A stretch of DNA of 64,000 nucleotides, from assembly GCA_002086835.1 (NCBI GenBank), contig MVIG01000011.1, forward strand, positions 62,001-126,000, in the 5' to 3' direction. The notes under the pieces are model-generated. The model ran no database searches. It was not told the origin of the DNA and was given only the letters and a program-made list of their open reading frames with translations. Source of the stretch: Mycolicibacterium porcinum (GTDB lineage: Bacteria > Actinomycetota > Actinomycetes > Mycobacteriales > Mycobacteriaceae). Position numbers and translations under genes: made by a program. Below are positions 7,979 through 17,945 of this stretch, piece after piece. The first letter of the stretch is position 1; each line of letters opens with the position of its first letter.

Positions 7979-10900
7979 TCACCCGAGCAGTTCGCGGATG
8001 TCGGAGGCGGAGATGGCCGAGCCGAACAGATCCCCGTCGTCGACCACGGCGGCGAACAGGGCCCGTTTGCGGTCCTGCAGCGCGACCACCTTCTCCTCGA
8101 TGGTGCTCTCCGCGACCAGCCGGTAGACCGTGACCGGCCGGGTCTGCCCGATGCGGTGGGCCCGGTCGACGGCCTGCGCCTCCGCGGCCGGGCTCCACCA
8201 CGGATCGCACAGGAAGCAGTAGTCGGCGGCGGTGAGGTTCAGCCCGAACCCGCCCGCCTTCAGGCTGATCAGGAAAACCTGCTTGGTGCCGGCCCCGAAT
8301 TCCTCGATGGCCCTTGCCCTTCCGTCGGAGTCGACCGAGCCGTCCAGGTAGCTGTAGGCGATACCCGCCGAATCCAGGTGTGCCCGCACGATGGCGAGGA
8401 ACCCGGTGAATTGGCTGAACACCAGCGCGCTGTGACCTTCGGCGACCAGCTGATCCAGTTGTTCGACCAGGAAATCGATCTTGGCCGATCCCACCGAACG
8501 TGCGGAGTCGTCGACCAATCCCGGGTGCAGGCTCAGCTGCCGCAGCAGCGTCAGCGAGCGGAAGATCTGGAACCGGTTCTTCTCCCAGTCTCCGAGCAGC
8601 CCGAGCACTTTCTGCCGTTCCCGGGCCAGCCGCGTGTCGTAGATCTTGCGATGCTTGGCGCTCAGGCCGATGGTGAGCACCTGTTCACTCTTCGCCGGAA
8701 GCTCGCGCACCACCTGGCTTTTCGTGCGCCGCAACAGCACCGGCTTGATCCGCCGGCGCAGCACCGGGAGCAGATCGTGGGCCTGACCCGACTCGATCGG
8801 CTTGCGGAAATAGGTCTCGAAAACCTTGGGCGACGGGAACAGCCCTGGCACCGTGATCGACAACAGCGACCACAACTCCATCAGGTTGTTCTCCATCGGG
8901 GTGCCGGTGATGGCCAGTTTGAACGGCACGTCGAGCAACCGGGCGGCCTGGTGGGTCTTGCTGTGGTGGTTCTTCACGAACTGCGCTTCGTCGAGAACCA
9001 TTCCGGCCCATTGAATCTGCGAGTACGCGGCGACATCCAGGCGCAGCAGCGTGTAGGACGTGACGACGATGTCCGCCTCGGCCACCTGTTCCGCCAATCC
9101 CACGGCGGCCCGCGCATCGGTCGAGGTCACCACCACCGCGTTCAGTCCTGGGGTGAACTTGCGGCATTCGGCCACCCAGTTGCGCGCGACACTCGTCGGC
9201 GCCACCACCAGGAACTTGCCCGCGCCGCCGGTCACGGCGCGGGTGATGAGCGCCAGCGTCTGTACGGTCTTTCCGAGGCCCATGTCGTCGGCGAGCACTC
9301 CGCCGATCCCGTTGTCCCACAGGAAGGAAAGCCAGTCCAGGCCGTCACGCTGGTAGTCGCGCAGTTCGGCCGCCAGTCCCGCCGGCGGTTCGATGAGCAC
9401 CGGAGGGCGGGCCGCGGCCAGCCGCGCCAGGTTGGCCCGCCACCGGGCGAGCTGCTCGTCGACGACGCCGAGCTCGAGCAGTTCGTCCCACAGGGTGACG
9501 TTCAGCGACGCGGCATTGACGCGGTCCCCGTCGATCTCCCCGAGGGCCCGTGCCTCGTCGAGCAACGCTCTCAACCGCACCAGCTCAGGCGTGTCCAGCC
9601 GGAAGTAGATCCCCGACGGCAGCAGCATGTGGGTTGCGCCCGAGGCCAATTCGCGGATGACGTCGGGCAGGGCCACGGTCTCGCCGTCCACGCCGACCGT
9701 GACGTTCAGGCTGAACCAGTCCCCCGGAAGCGAGGTGTCGCCGGAGAACGACAACACCGGATCGGCGGCCGCGGCCCGGTACCGGTCATCGGCGTCGATC
9801 GTCAGATCCGCAAAACAGTCCAGCTGCGGCAGCGTTTGGTCGCACAGCACCGCGGCTTCCACACGGGTGAGAATCACCCCGCCCAGCAGCGTCCGCTGCG
9901 ACGCGACCGCGACGGCATCCAGGGAACTCGCGGCGTTGACGATGGCCCGCAACTCGTGCACGGCATCGGCGTCCAAGGTGGTGGTGATGCGGCGGTTGAC
10001 ATGCTGGGACGCCTGACGTTTCCAATCTTGCGCGGCCGCCGCGACCGCCCGCAGCGCGGGCAGCACCCGCTGCCAGAGCGCCTGTTCGGCCGCGGCGTCC
10101 CGGTACCCGATCAACCCGGCCGCCGACATCGGGTCGAAGTCGTGGTGCTGATCGTTGACCTGGTAGCGCGTGCTCCAGAATGCTCGTGCGCCGCCGTCGA
10201 CCACCTTGACCGTCAACGCAGGCAGCGGACCCGTGATGGTCGGCGGGACGAACAGGCCGTCGGCGACTTCCATGTCGACGGTGCCGGCCAGGCGCGGCAG
10301 GATGTCGACGGCCAGTTCGCGTGCCGTGTCGGCCGGGATGTGGACCTGCTCGTGGTGCCCCAGCAACTCGGCCATGGTGCGCCCCGGCACGGGGTCGAAC
10401 GCTCCAAGGCGCAGCACCGAGTCGACGACCTGAAACATCCCGTGCGGGGCAGGCATCCCGAGCAATCCGACCCCGTCCGGATCGGAGTCCTGCCCGTCGA
10501 CGATCAGCGCCACCGACATCACCGCGCCGCCGGCTCCCTCGGCCGCGAAGTCCAACCGCAGGTGGACGTTCTTGACCAACTCGACCGCCCGGATGCCGCT
10601 CGCGGCGTCAGCCAGAACGGTCACACCCGAATCGAGCACCTCGGCGAGCCGGGGCCACAGCGTCGCGGGCATTCCGTTGAGCACCATCCCCTCACCCCCG
10701 TCGTGCGGCGGCGAGTAACGCACGATGTCCGACAGCAGGGCCCGCACGGCGCGGTACTGGTCGTGGTCGAACTCGCCGGGCTCGGGATAGTCGACCAGGC
10801 GCCGCCACGTCAGGGCACGGCTGATCCAGGTGCCCCGTTTCCCCAGGGACAGCGGGCGCACCGTCAGCACCGAGGCCGGGCGGTAGCGGGTCGGGCCGGC

Positions 10901-11308
10901 CACCGAGAACTCCAGCGCGATCGGTTTGCCACCACCGTCGGGAACGGCGACCTCGTCGAGCACCTTGTCGAGCACGTAGCGCCAACGTTCGACCGGGGGG
11001 TGGGCCGGGTCCGGGGGTGCCGTCGCCAGCACGAGAGCCACCGCATGTTTGCAGAAGGACCCCACCGGGCATGAACACAACGCCCACTCGACGACAGCCC
11101 GACTTCCCGGCGACAGCCCGACCTCAAGGACGTACAGCTGACCATGCGAACCCACGCACCGTCCGCGCAGCAGACGCTCGTCGGCATCGAACTCGATGTC
11201 ACGGACCCGACCCTCGGCGGCATAGCGTTCACCCCGCACGGTCGACTGCGCGCCGAAATCGCGAATCAGCTCGTCACGGGCTATCCCGAAGCCGAATCCA
11301 GGCCTCAT
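7979..11308 (-). CDS. SNF2/HepA-family DEAD-box helicase with N-terminal SWIM zinc finger
   Basis: A large ATP-dependent DNA translocase of 1109 residues. A SWIM zinc finger (CSCPVGSFCKH, near residue 80) is followed by a long bacterial-SNF2 middle region. The helicase core has motif I DDMGLGKT, motif II LDEAQ (a DEAQ variant), motif III TGTPMENN and C-terminal lobe motifs LKAGGFGLNLT and DRAHRIGQ. It probably acts in DNA repair or in remodelling protein-DNA or RNA-polymerase complexes; no specific pathway is visible. It is monocistronic, convergent with the permease and divergent from the osmolyte genes with 97 bp between starts. Confidence 0.9.
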   Translation of the reverse strand: MRPGFGFGIARDELIRDFGAQSTVRGERYAAEGRVRDIEFDADERLLRGRCVGSHGQLYVLEVGLSPGSRAVVEWALCSCPVGSFCKHAVALVLATAPPDPAHPPVERWRYVLDKVLDEVAVPDGGGKPIALEFSVAGPTRYRPASVLTVRPLSLGKRGTWISRALTWRRLVDYPEPGEFDHDQYRAVRALLSDIVRYSPPHDGGEGMVLNGMPATLWPRLAEVLDSGVTVLADAASGIRAVELVKNVHLRLDFAAEGAGGAVMSVALIVDGQDSDPDGVGLLGMPAPHGMFQVVDSVLRLGAFDPVPGRTMAELLGHHEQVHIPADTARELAVDILPRLAGTVDMEVADGLFVPPTITGPLPALTVKVVDGGARAFWSTRYQVNDQHHDFDPMSAAGLIGYRDAAAEQALWQRVLPALRAVAAAAQDWKRQASQHVNRRITTTLDADAVHELRAIVNAASSLDAVAVASQRTLLGGVILTRVEAAVLCDQTLPQLDCFADLTIDADDRYRAAAADPVLSFSGDTSLPGDWFSLNVTVGVDGETVALPDVIRELASGATHMLLPSGIYFRLDTPELVRLRALLDEARALGEIDGDRVNAASLNVTLWDELLELGVVDEQLARWRANLARLAAARPPVLIEPPAGLAAELRDYQRDGLDWLSFLWDNGIGGVLADDMGLGKTVQTLALITRAVTGGAGKFLVVAPTSVARNWVAECRKFTPGLNAVVVTSTDARAAVGLAEQVAEADIVVTSYTLLRLDVAAYSQIQWAGMVLDEAQFVKNHHSKTHQAARLLDVPFKLAITGTPMENNLMELWSLLSITVPGLFPSPKVFETYFRKPIESGQAHDLLPVLRRRIKPVLLRRTKSQVVRELPAKSEQVLTIGLSAKHRKIYDTRLARERQKVLGLLGDWEKNRFQIFRSLTLLRQLSLHPGLVDDSARSVGSAKIDFLVEQLDQLVAEGHSALVFSQFTGFLAIVRAHLDSAGIAYSYLDGSVDSDGRARAIEEFGAGTKQVFLISLKAGGFGLNLTAADYCFLCDPWWSPAAEAQAVDRAHRIGQTRPVTVYRLVAESTIEEKVVALQDRKRALFAAVVDDGDLFGSAISASDIRELLG

Positions 11309-11392
11309 GCGAGGAGAATAGGGCCAGTGTCCGACATGTCCCGGTCACACCCCCGACACACCGCGGGTGGCGCGCCGTCGACAGATCCTGTG

Positions 11393-11398
11393 TAGGGT
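11393..11398 (+). promoter_or_regulatory. Probable -10 element giving a near-leaderless transcript
   Basis: TAGGGT matches the mycobacterial -10 pattern TANNNT and ends 7 nt before the ATG at 11406. There is no convincing Shine-Dalgarno sequence, so the transcript for the amidotransferase gene may be leaderless, a common arrangement in mycobacteria. Confidence 0.4.
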
Positions 11399-11405
11399 CG
11401 AACTG

Positions 11406-13211
11406 ATGTGTGGAGCCGCCGGGGAGGTGCGTCTCGATGGCCGGACACCGGATATTTCAGCGGTGTCGGCCATGGCAGACGCGATGGCACCCAGGGGTCC
11501 GGACGCGGCCGGTGTGTGGTCGCAAGGCCGGGTCGCGCTGGGTCACCGCCGCCTGAAAATCATTGACCTGACCGAAGCGGGCGCCCAGCCCATGGTCGAT
11601 CCCGAACTCGGATTGACCGTTTGCTGGAACGGCTGCATCTACAACTATCACGAGCTGCGCCGGGAACTCTCCGGGCACGGGTACCGCTTCTTCTCGCACA
11701 GCGACACCGAGGTGTTGCTCAAGGCGTATCACCACTGGGGTGACCGGTTCGTCGAGCACCTGATGGGGATGTTCGCCTTCGCGATCGTCGAGCGGGACAC
11801 CGGCCGGGTCCTGCTGGGCCGGGACCGGCTCGGGATCAAGCCGCTCTACATCACCGAAGACGCCCACCGGATCCGGTTCGCATCGTCGCTGCCCGCCCTG
11901 CTCGCCGGCGGTGGCGTCGACACCCGGATCGACCCGGTCGCCCTGCACCACTATCTGACCTTTCATTCGGTGGTTCCACCGCCGTTGACGATCCTGCAGG
12001 GCATCAAGAAGGTGCCGCCTGCTTCGGTGGTCGCCATCGAGCCCGACGGCAGCCGGCACACCACGGTGTACTGGTCGCCGGACTTCACCCGCCACGCCGA
12101 CCGGGCCAACTGGTCGGAACGGGACTGGGAGGACGCGGTACTGGAGTCGCTGCGACGAGCGGTCGAACGCCGGCTGGTGGCCGACGTGCCCGTCGGCTGC
12201 CTGCTCTCCGGCGGCGTCGATTCCAGCTTGATCGTCGGACTGCTCGCCGAGGCCGGCCAGCACGGCCTGTCCACCTTCTCGATCGGATTCGAGTCCGTGG
12301 GCGGGGTGGCCGGCGACGAGTTCAAGTACTCGGACATCATCGCCGAGCATTTCGAGACCGACCATCACCAGATTCGCATCGACACCGACCGCATGCTGCC
12401 CGCGCTCGACGGAGCCATCGGCGCGATGAGCGAACCGATGGTCAGCCATGACTGCGTGGCCTTCTATCTGCTCAGCCAGGAAGTCGCCAAGCACGTCAAG
12501 GTGGTGCAGTCCGGGCAGGGCGCCGACGAGGTGTTCGCCGGCTACCACTGGTATCCGCCGATGGCCGAGCCGGGCGCGGCCGGCCTCGACGGCTCGGTGG
12601 CCAGCTACCGGAGCGCCTTCTTCGACCGGGACAGCGCCGGAGTGAGCGCGCTGATCAGCGACGGATACCGGGTGGACGGCGATCCCAGCGGGGTGTTCGT
12701 CACCGATCACTTCGCCGCGGCCGGCGCGCAGACCGGCGTGGACCGGGCGTTGCGTCTGGACACCACCGTGATGCTCGTCGACGATCCGGTCAAGCGCGTG
12801 GACAACATGACCATGGCATGGGGACTGGAAGGCCGCGTGCCCTTCCTCGACCACGAGCTGGTCGAGTTGGCCGCCACCTGCCCACCCGGCCTGAAGACCG
12901 CGCACGGCGGCAAGGGTGTGCTCAAACAGGCTGCGCGGCGGGTGATTCCGGCCGCGGTGATCGATCGCCCCAAGGGCTACTTCCCGGTGCCGGCGCTGAC
13001 CCACCTCGAAGGGCCGTACCTGGACATGGTCCGCGACGCGCTGTACTCGCCGGAAGCCAAGGAGCGCGGCCTGTTCCGGCCCGAGGCCGTCGACCGCCTT
13101 CTGGCCGACCCGAACGGCAGACTGACCCCGCTACGGGGCAACGAGTTGTGGCAGATCGCGCTGCTGGAGTTGTGGCTGCAGCGCCACGGGGTGACGGGGG
13201 CCGCGGCGTGA
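11406..13211 (+). CDS. N-acetylglutaminylglutamine amidotransferase (asparagine-synthetase family)
   Basis: A 601-residue class II amidotransferase that probably amidates N-acetylglutaminylglutamine to form the compatible solute NAGGN. The N-terminal Ntn glutaminase needs Cys2. The start at 11406 gives Met-Cys-Gly-Ala, whereas the longer frame from 11367 would bury this cysteine, so 11406 is preferred. The glutaminase domain is followed by the asparagine-synthetase domain with PP-loop SGGVDSS. The assignment to NAGGN rather than asparagine rests on the next gene, which is coupled by a GTGA overlap and has the fused GNAT/ATP-grasp architecture found only in this pathway. Confidence 0.85.
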   Translation: MCGAAGEVRLDGRTPDISAVSAMADAMAPRGPDAAGVWSQGRVALGHRRLKIIDLTEAGAQPMVDPELGLTVCWNGCIYNYHELRRELSGHGYRFFSHSDTEVLLKAYHHWGDRFVEHLMGMFAFAIVERDTGRVLLGRDRLGIKPLYITEDAHRIRFASSLPALLAGGGVDTRIDPVALHHYLTFHSVVPPPLTILQGIKKVPPASVVAIEPDGSRHTTVYWSPDFTRHADRANWSERDWEDAVLESLRRAVERRLVADVPVGCLLSGGVDSSLIVGLLAEAGQHGLSTFSIGFESVGGVAGDEFKYSDIIAEHFETDHHQIRIDTDRMLPALDGAIGAMSEPMVSHDCVAFYLLSQEVAKHVKVVQSGQGADEVFAGYHWYPPMAEPGAAGLDGSVASYRSAFFDRDSAGVSALISDGYRVDGDPSGVFVTDHFAAAGAQTGVDRALRLDTTVMLVDDPVKRVDNMTMAWGLEGRVPFLDHELVELAATCPPGLKTAHGGKGVLKQAARRVIPAAVIDRPKGYFPVPALTHLEGPYLDMVRDALYSPEAKERGLFRPEAVDRLLADPNGRLTPLRGNELWQIALLELWLQRHGVTGAAA

Positions 13212-15007
13212 CCGCCACTGACCATGACGCATCGGAGGCCGCGTCGGGCACCCCGTCGGGGGCCGACCACACCGAGGCGATCACGCTGGGCCTGCACGAC
13301 GCATCGCCGCAGCATCTCGTCGACGCCATGGCCGACGACGTGGTACTCGAGTTGGGCTGGGGCCGGCTGATTTTCGGGCAGACCTTCGCCGATCCCGAGC
13401 AGCTCGCCGAGGTGTTGCAGCAAGAGGGTCCGGGTCGGCGGGACATCTGCATCTACGCGCGCGAGTCACACGTACTGATCGCCCGCTCCCCCGCCGAGCT
13501 GTTCATCGACCCGAGCCACACCTACCGGTTGCGGTTCACCGACGACCTCGCCGCGGCCGAACCCGTCGGGTTCACCGTGCGCACCCTGCAGACGCCGATG
13601 GACGCCGACGCGATGAACCGGGTGTACGTGCGGTGCGGGATGGTGCCCGCGCCCGTCGACGTCATCTGGCACAACCACACCCTGACTCCCGCGGTGGTCT
13701 ATCTGGTCGCGGTCCGCGATGACGACGGATCCGTGGTGGGCACGGTGACCGGCGTGGACCACAAGCGGCTCTTCGCCGACCCGGAGGACGGGTCGAGCCT
13801 GTGGAGCCTGGCGGTGGACCCGGCGGCCGGACTGCCCGGCGTCGGCGATGCACTGACCCGCACGCTGGCCGGCATCTTCCGCGAGCGGGGCCGGGCCTAC
13901 CTGGATCTGTCTGTGGCCCATGATAATTCCGCCGCGATCGCACTGTACGAGAAGCTGGGTTTCCACCGGGTGCCGGTACTGGCGGTCAAGCGGAAGAACG
14001 CGATCAACGAGCCGTTGTTCACCCATCCGCCGGAGACGGTCGACGATCTGAATCCGTATGCGCGCATCATCGCCGACGAGGCGATGCGACGCGGGATCCG
14101 GGTCGAGGTGCTCGACGCGGGCGCGGGTGAGATGCGGCTGTCCCACGGCGGGCGCACCGTCATCACCCGAGAGTCGCTGTCTGAGTTCACTTCCGCGGTG
14201 GCGATGGCCCGCTGCGACGACAAGCGGCAGACCCGGCGCATCGTTTCCGACGCCGGTATCACGGTGCCGAAGGGGCGGCTGGCCACCTTCGACCGCGAGG
14301 ACCACGATTTTCTGGCCGAGGTGGGCGATGTGGTGGTCAAGCCCACCCGCGGCGAGCAGGGTAAGGGCATCACCGTCGGGGTGGACGGCGGCGACGAGCT
14401 GGACGCGGCGTTACACCGGGCCCGGGAGCAGTACCCGGAGGTGCTGATCGAGCAGCGCGCCTCGGGCGACGACCTTCGTCTCGTGGTGATCAACGGCAAG
14501 GTGGTGGCCGCGGCGATCCGCCGGCCCGCCGAGATCATCGGCACCGGGAAGCACACCGTCGGCGAGTTGATCGAGACTCAGTCGCGGCGCCGGGCCGCCG
14601 CCACCGGCGGTGAATCACGCATCCCGATCGATGACGTCACGAAGGGAACGGTCGCCGAGGCCGGCTGGTCATTCGACGACGTGTTACCCGAGGGCGTCCG
14701 GCTGCGGGTGCGACGCACGGCGAATCTGCATCAGGGCGGCACGATTCACGATGTCACCGCGGAGGTGAACCCCGAACTGTGCCGGGTCGCCGTGACGGCC
14801 GCCGAGGCCATCGGCATTCCGGTGACGGGAATCGACCTGCTGGTGCCGGACGTGACGGGCCGGGAGTACGTCTTCATCGAGGCCAACGAACGGCCGGGCC
14901 TGGCCAACCACGAGCCCCAACCCACCGCGGCCGCGTTCGTGGATTTCCTGTTCCCGCAGCAGCCGGGGTTGCCGCAAGCCTGGACACCTTCGGAGGCGGT
15001 TGACTGA
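13208..15007 (+). CDS. ngg: N-acetylglutaminylglutamine synthetase (GNAT + ATP-grasp fusion)
   Basis: A 599-residue fusion protein. An N-terminal region and a GNAT acetyltransferase (acetyl-CoA region GLPGVGDALTRTLAGI and the HDNSAAIALYEKLGF motif, about residues 215-250) precede a cyanophycin-synthetase-like ATP-grasp ligase (VVKPTRGEQGKGITVGV, EQRASGDDLRLVVI, EANERPGL). It is predicted to acetylate and join two glutamines. The GTG at 13208 overlaps the preceding TGA (GTGA); upstream in-frame starts lie inside the amidotransferase gene. NAGGN is a known osmoprotectant in Pseudomonas and Sinorhizobium. The M42-type peptidase often found in that locus is absent here. Confidence 0.86.
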   Translation: MTATDHDASEAASGTPSGADHTEAITLGLHDASPQHLVDAMADDVVLELGWGRLIFGQTFADPEQLAEVLQQEGPGRRDICIYARESHVLIARSPAELFIDPSHTYRLRFTDDLAAAEPVGFTVRTLQTPMDADAMNRVYVRCGMVPAPVDVIWHNHTLTPAVVYLVAVRDDDGSVVGTVTGVDHKRLFADPEDGSSLWSLAVDPAAGLPGVGDALTRTLAGIFRERGRAYLDLSVAHDNSAAIALYEKLGFHRVPVLAVKRKNAINEPLFTHPPETVDDLNPYARIIADEAMRRGIRVEVLDAGAGEMRLSHGGRTVITRESLSEFTSAVAMARCDDKRQTRRIVSDAGITVPKGRLATFDREDHDFLAEVGDVVVKPTRGEQGKGITVGVDGGDELDAALHRAREQYPEVLIEQRASGDDLRLVVINGKVVAAAIRRPAEIIGTGKHTVGELIETQSRRRAAATGGESRIPIDDVTKGTVAEAGWSFDDVLPEGVRLRVRRTANLHQGGTIHDVTAEVNPELCRVAVTAAEAIGIPVTGIDLLVPDVTGREYVFIEANERPGLANHEPQPTAAAFVDFLFPQQPGLPQAWTPSEAVD

Positions 15008-15013
15008 GCGGCA

Positions 15014-15070
15014 AACCGTGTGACTTGTGCACGATTTTCCACGTCAGAGAATCGTGCACAAATCACGGTT
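15014..15070. terminator. Long hairpin between convergent genes
   Basis: The left arm (15014-15036) and right arm (15050-15070) pair over about 21 bp, with outer AACCGTG/CACGGTT and inner TTGTGCACGATT/AATCGTGCACAA stems, one 2-nt bulge and a 13-nt loop. It fills the gap between the convergent ngg gene and the alpha/beta-fold gene and probably terminates both. There is no long U-tract, as is usual in mycobacteria. Confidence 0.65.
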
Positions 15071-15096
15071 CCGTCGATGCGGTTGACTGAGCGCTG

Positions 15097-15660
15097 TCAC
15101 CAACTGCTGGTGCGCAGCACGATCTCGGCCGCGAGCTGAGCTGTCGAGTCACCGGCATTGCGCCGCCCGGCGATCTCCACGAGCCGGAAGTCCCCGTACA
15201 CATACCGCTGGCTGGCCTTGGCGACGGCCCGGGCCGCCGGCGAGCTGACCAGCACAGTGGTGTTCATCTCGACCGGCGGGCATCCGTCGTCGCGGACCGA
15301 TCCGGTGGCGTCGGCGACGCGGGGGTGTCCGCGATCCACCACGACCAGGCCGATGAACTTGTCCAACCGGGTCGCGGCCAGCTCCCAGGCGAGTTCTCCC
15401 CCGAGCCGGTCGCCGACCAGCAACGCCCACTTGATGTTGAGCGAATCGAGGATGCCGACCACCGACTTGGCGGTCAGTCGCGGATCGGGGCCGATGATCA
15501 CGGTGCGCAGGGACGCGGTGTGCAGGCGCCGGCAGATCGGCTCGTATGCGGCCGGACCGTGGTGGCCGGCGCTGAGCACTACCACGGTGGAACCCTGCTC
15601 GGGTCCCGAGACGTCGACGGGTGTGGTGAATCCGTCGATCGTCGCGACGGTGGTAAGCAT
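15097..15660 (-). CDS. Alpha/beta-hydrolase-fold protein with degenerate nucleophile elbow
   Basis: A 187-residue protein with an alpha/beta-hydrolase outline: a first strand with oxyanion region VVLSAGHHGP, then an elbow position LLVGDRLGGELAW, where the usual Gly-x-Ser-x-Gly reads G-D-R-L-G, so no nucleophile is present. It is also about 80 residues shorter than normal hydrolases. It may be a non-catalytic binding protein or a decayed enzyme. The frame is open and codon use looks normal, which argues for a functional protein. It is a single gene with the PBP/map region further upstream. Confidence 0.7.
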   Translation of the reverse strand: MLTTVATIDGFTTPVDVSGPEQGSTVVVLSAGHHGPAAYEPICRRLHTASLRTVIIGPDPRLTAKSVVGILDSLNIKWALLVGDRLGGELAWELAATRLDKFIGLVVVDRGHPRVADATGSVRDDGCPPVEMNTTVLVSSPAARAVAKASQRYVYGDFRLVEIAGRRNAGDSTAQLAAEIVLRTSSW

Positions 15661-15723
15661 TCGGACAAACTACCGTCCAGTAGCGATGGGCGGGCCGGAA
15701 TCAACCATGTCTTGACGCCTGCG

Positions 15724-16398
15724 TCAACCCGTGGACAGTCGTTCCGCCTGCATATCGAAAACGTCCAGAAATGTCTGCGGCAATGCACCTTTGGCGACGA
15801 TCGACGGATCCTGTGTGGGGAAGGCAATCCCGAAAACCGCCCAGTTGCCGACGTTTTCGAAGGCGAAGAAGATGCTCTCGTCCCTGCCGCCGAGCTGCAT
15901 GGTCTGCTGATAGGCCAGCGCCGACGCGCGCGGCGCGGTCAATTGGGTGGTGGTCATCGGAATGCCTTCGTCCGCGGGATCGAAGTAGGTGGAGAACTTC
16001 GCGCAGCGCGCTGCGGTGGCCGCCAACTTGTCCAGCGGGAGCGGCGAGGCCATCACGGTCAGCACCATGCGCGCTCCGTCATAGGCGGCGATGATCTGCG
16101 CGGCACTGCCCGGGCCCCGTTCGGCGGATTCGGCGATCACCTTCGTCAGCCCGTCACTGCAGCCGGCCGGGGTGGACAGCATGGGCGGCGGTCCACCTGA
16201 TCCGCCCGGGCCCGCGCCGTCGTCGGTGACCCGGTCGACCTGCACGCCGGGCGGGAAGTCGGCCGGGGTCAGCAACACCTTCTCCATGGTGGCGCCGGGC
16301 CAGGTGGGCGTGCCGGCGATCACCGGCGCGCAGCCGGAGAGCACGAGCATGGTGACCAACCCGACCAAAGTTGCCACCCATCGATGGCACCGCAACAT
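15724..16398 (-). CDS. Secreted lipoprotein, DUF5642-like
   Basis: A 224-residue protein beginning with a basic n-region, a hydrophobic core (WVATLVGLVTMLVLSGC) and a lipobox LSGC with the lipidated Cys at residue 23. It is therefore expected to be anchored on the outer face of the membrane. The mature part has two further cysteines (AGCSDGL and ARCAKF) that could form a disulphide. It resembles the mycobacterial family of small sensor-like lipoproteins but its function is unknown. It lies 9 bp downstream of cobQ on the same strand and may be co-transcribed. Confidence 0.8.
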   Translation of the reverse strand: MLRCHRWVATLVGLVTMLVLSGCAPVIAGTPTWPGATMEKVLLTPADFPPGVQVDRVTDDGAGPGGSGGPPPMLSTPAGCSDGLTKVIAESAERGPGSAAQIIAAYDGARMVLTVMASPLPLDKLAATAARCAKFSTYFDPADEGIPMTTTQLTAPRASALAYQQTMQLGGRDESIFFAFENVGNWAVFGIAFPTQDPSIVAKGALPQTFLDVFDMQAERLSTG

Positions 16399-16407
16399 AT
16401 GCCCAGG

Positions 16408-17907
16408 TTACCGAGGCGGAGCCAGGAGTGCAGTGCTCATGGTGGGCCGTGGCGGCGCCCCGTGCTGCACGAGGTCCATCACCGCCCCGATATCGAGGTG
16501 GGCGGCGAGCAGGTCGGCCATCAGGTCCAGCTGCGCATCTCGCCGGCCCCGCACATCGGTGTCGTCAGCAACCACGAAGCCGCCGCGGCCGGCGTGCGCG
16601 GCGATGTCGGTGAGCCAGTCCCGGCGCAAGCGGTCGTTGTCGAGCAGGCCGTGCCAGTGGGTGCCGTAGACCGCGCCACGGCGCAGCCCGACCCCGAGCC
16701 AGTCATCGGCCGCCGCACGCATCACCTGTCCGTGATGAATCTCGTAGCCCCACAGGGGTTCTTCCCAGTGCCGCAGGGTCTTCTCGACGGCGAACTCGAT
16801 GTCGGCGTCGAGCAGACCCAGGCCCTCGACAGGGGCCGGGCTCGAGGATTCGACCGCATCGTCGATGCGACGGCACAGCATCTGGAACCCACCACACACC
16901 CCGAGCACGGGCCGTCCCTGCGCGGCGTGCGCGAGGATGGCCTCGGCCAGACCACGTTGACGCAGCCAGGCGAGGTCGCTGACGGTGGCCTTGCTGCCGG
17001 GGATGACCACGAGGTCGGCGTCGGCGAGATCGGCGGCATCGGCGACCCAGCGCACCACGACACCCGGTTCACAGGCCAGGGCCTCGATGTCGGTGGAGTT
17101 GGAGATCCGGGGCAGCCGGATCGCGGCGACGGTGAGCGATTGCGCCCCGCGGGGTGGCTGCGGTGTGCCCACCACGCCGCCCGGCCTGACCGACACCGAA
17201 TCCTCGGTATCGAGCCAGATTCCGTCGTCGAACGGGATCACCCCGTAGGTGGGACGACCGGTCAGCTCATGCAACTGGCGCAGACCCGGCTCCAGCAGGG
17301 CCGGGTCGCCGCGGAACTTGTTGACGACAAATCCCGCGATGAGGGCCTGGTCGGCGGAGTCCAGGACGGCCACGGTGCCGTGCAGGTGGGCCAGCAGGCC
17401 GCCGCGGTCGATGTCGCCGACCACGATGACCGGCAGGTCTGCGGCCCGGGCCAGCCCCATGTTCGCCAGGTCGGTCGCGCGCAGATTGATCTCGGCCGGC
17501 GACCCCGCCCCTTCACAGATCACCACGTCGAATTCGGATCTCAGCGAGGCCAATTCCTCGGCGACGACGGTGGCGAGCCGGTCCCGGTAGGTGAAGTAGT
17601 CGCCCGCGGCCACCGTTCCGGCTACCTGGCCCCGGATCACCAACTGCGACGTGCGGTCCCCGCTGGGTTTGAGCAGGATCGGATTGAACCGGGTGCTCGG
17701 CGCCAGCCCGGCCGCGCGGGCCTGCATGGCCTGGGCCCGGCCGATCTCACCGCCGTCCACGGTGACCGCCGAGTTGTTCGACATGTTCTGGGCCTTGAAC
17801 GGCGCCACGGACAGACCCTTGCGGGCCAGCAGCCGGCACAATCCGGCCACGACCATCGACTTGCCGGCGTCGGACGTGGTCCCCGCGACCAGTAGCGCGC
17901 CGCTCAT
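16408..17907 (-). CDS. cobQ: Adenosylcobyric acid synthase CobQ
   Basis: A glutamine-dependent amidase of late cobalamin synthesis, 499 residues. The N-terminal P-loop-like ATPase domain begins with [11 protein letters not shown] (residues 7-17) and continues with KAQNMSNNS and GDIDRGG. The C-terminal class I amidotransferase domain has the nucleophile in GVCGGFQML and a downstream GTHWHGLL histidine motif. It catalyses four amidations of the corrin side chains. It lies alone here, away from other cob genes, in the same orientation as map (38-bp gap). Confidence 0.95.
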   Translation of the reverse strand: MSGALLVAGTTSDAGKSMVVAGLCRLLARKGLSVAPFKAQNMSNNSAVTVDGGEIGRAQAMQARAAGLAPSTRFNPILLKPSGDRTSQLVIRGQVAGTVAAGDYFTYRDRLATVVAEELASLRSEFDVVICEGAGSPAEINLRATDLANMGLARAADLPVIVVGDIDRGGLLAHLHGTVAVLDSADQALIAGFVVNKFRGDPALLEPGLRQLHELTGRPTYGVIPFDDGIWLDTEDSVSVRPGGVVGTPQPPRGAQSLTVAAIRLPRISNSTDIEALACEPGVVVRWVADAADLADADLVVIPGSKATVSDLAWLRQRGLAEAILAHAAQGRPVLGVCGGFQMLCRRIDDAVESSSPAPVEGLGLLDADIEFAVEKTLRHWEEPLWGYEIHHGQVMRAAADDWLGVGLRRGAVYGTHWHGLLDNDRLRRDWLTDIAAHAGRGGFVVADDTDVRGRRDAQLDLMADLLAAHLDIGAVMDLVQHGAPPRPTMSTALLAPPR

Positions 17908-17945
17908 TTTCCTTGCGCGAGCGGGAGAAGTGTCACGGCGGGGAC

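Noticed and set aside
8156-11074. 972-codon open frame on the plus strand opposite the helicase gene
   Set aside because: It is antisense to a helicase with all motifs intact and has Arg/Gln/His-rich composition typical of shadow frames in GC-rich DNA.
12818-15007. 729-codon version of the NAGGN synthetase
   Set aside because: The first 130 codons overlap the amidotransferase in another frame; the GTGA overlap at 13208 gives the proper start.
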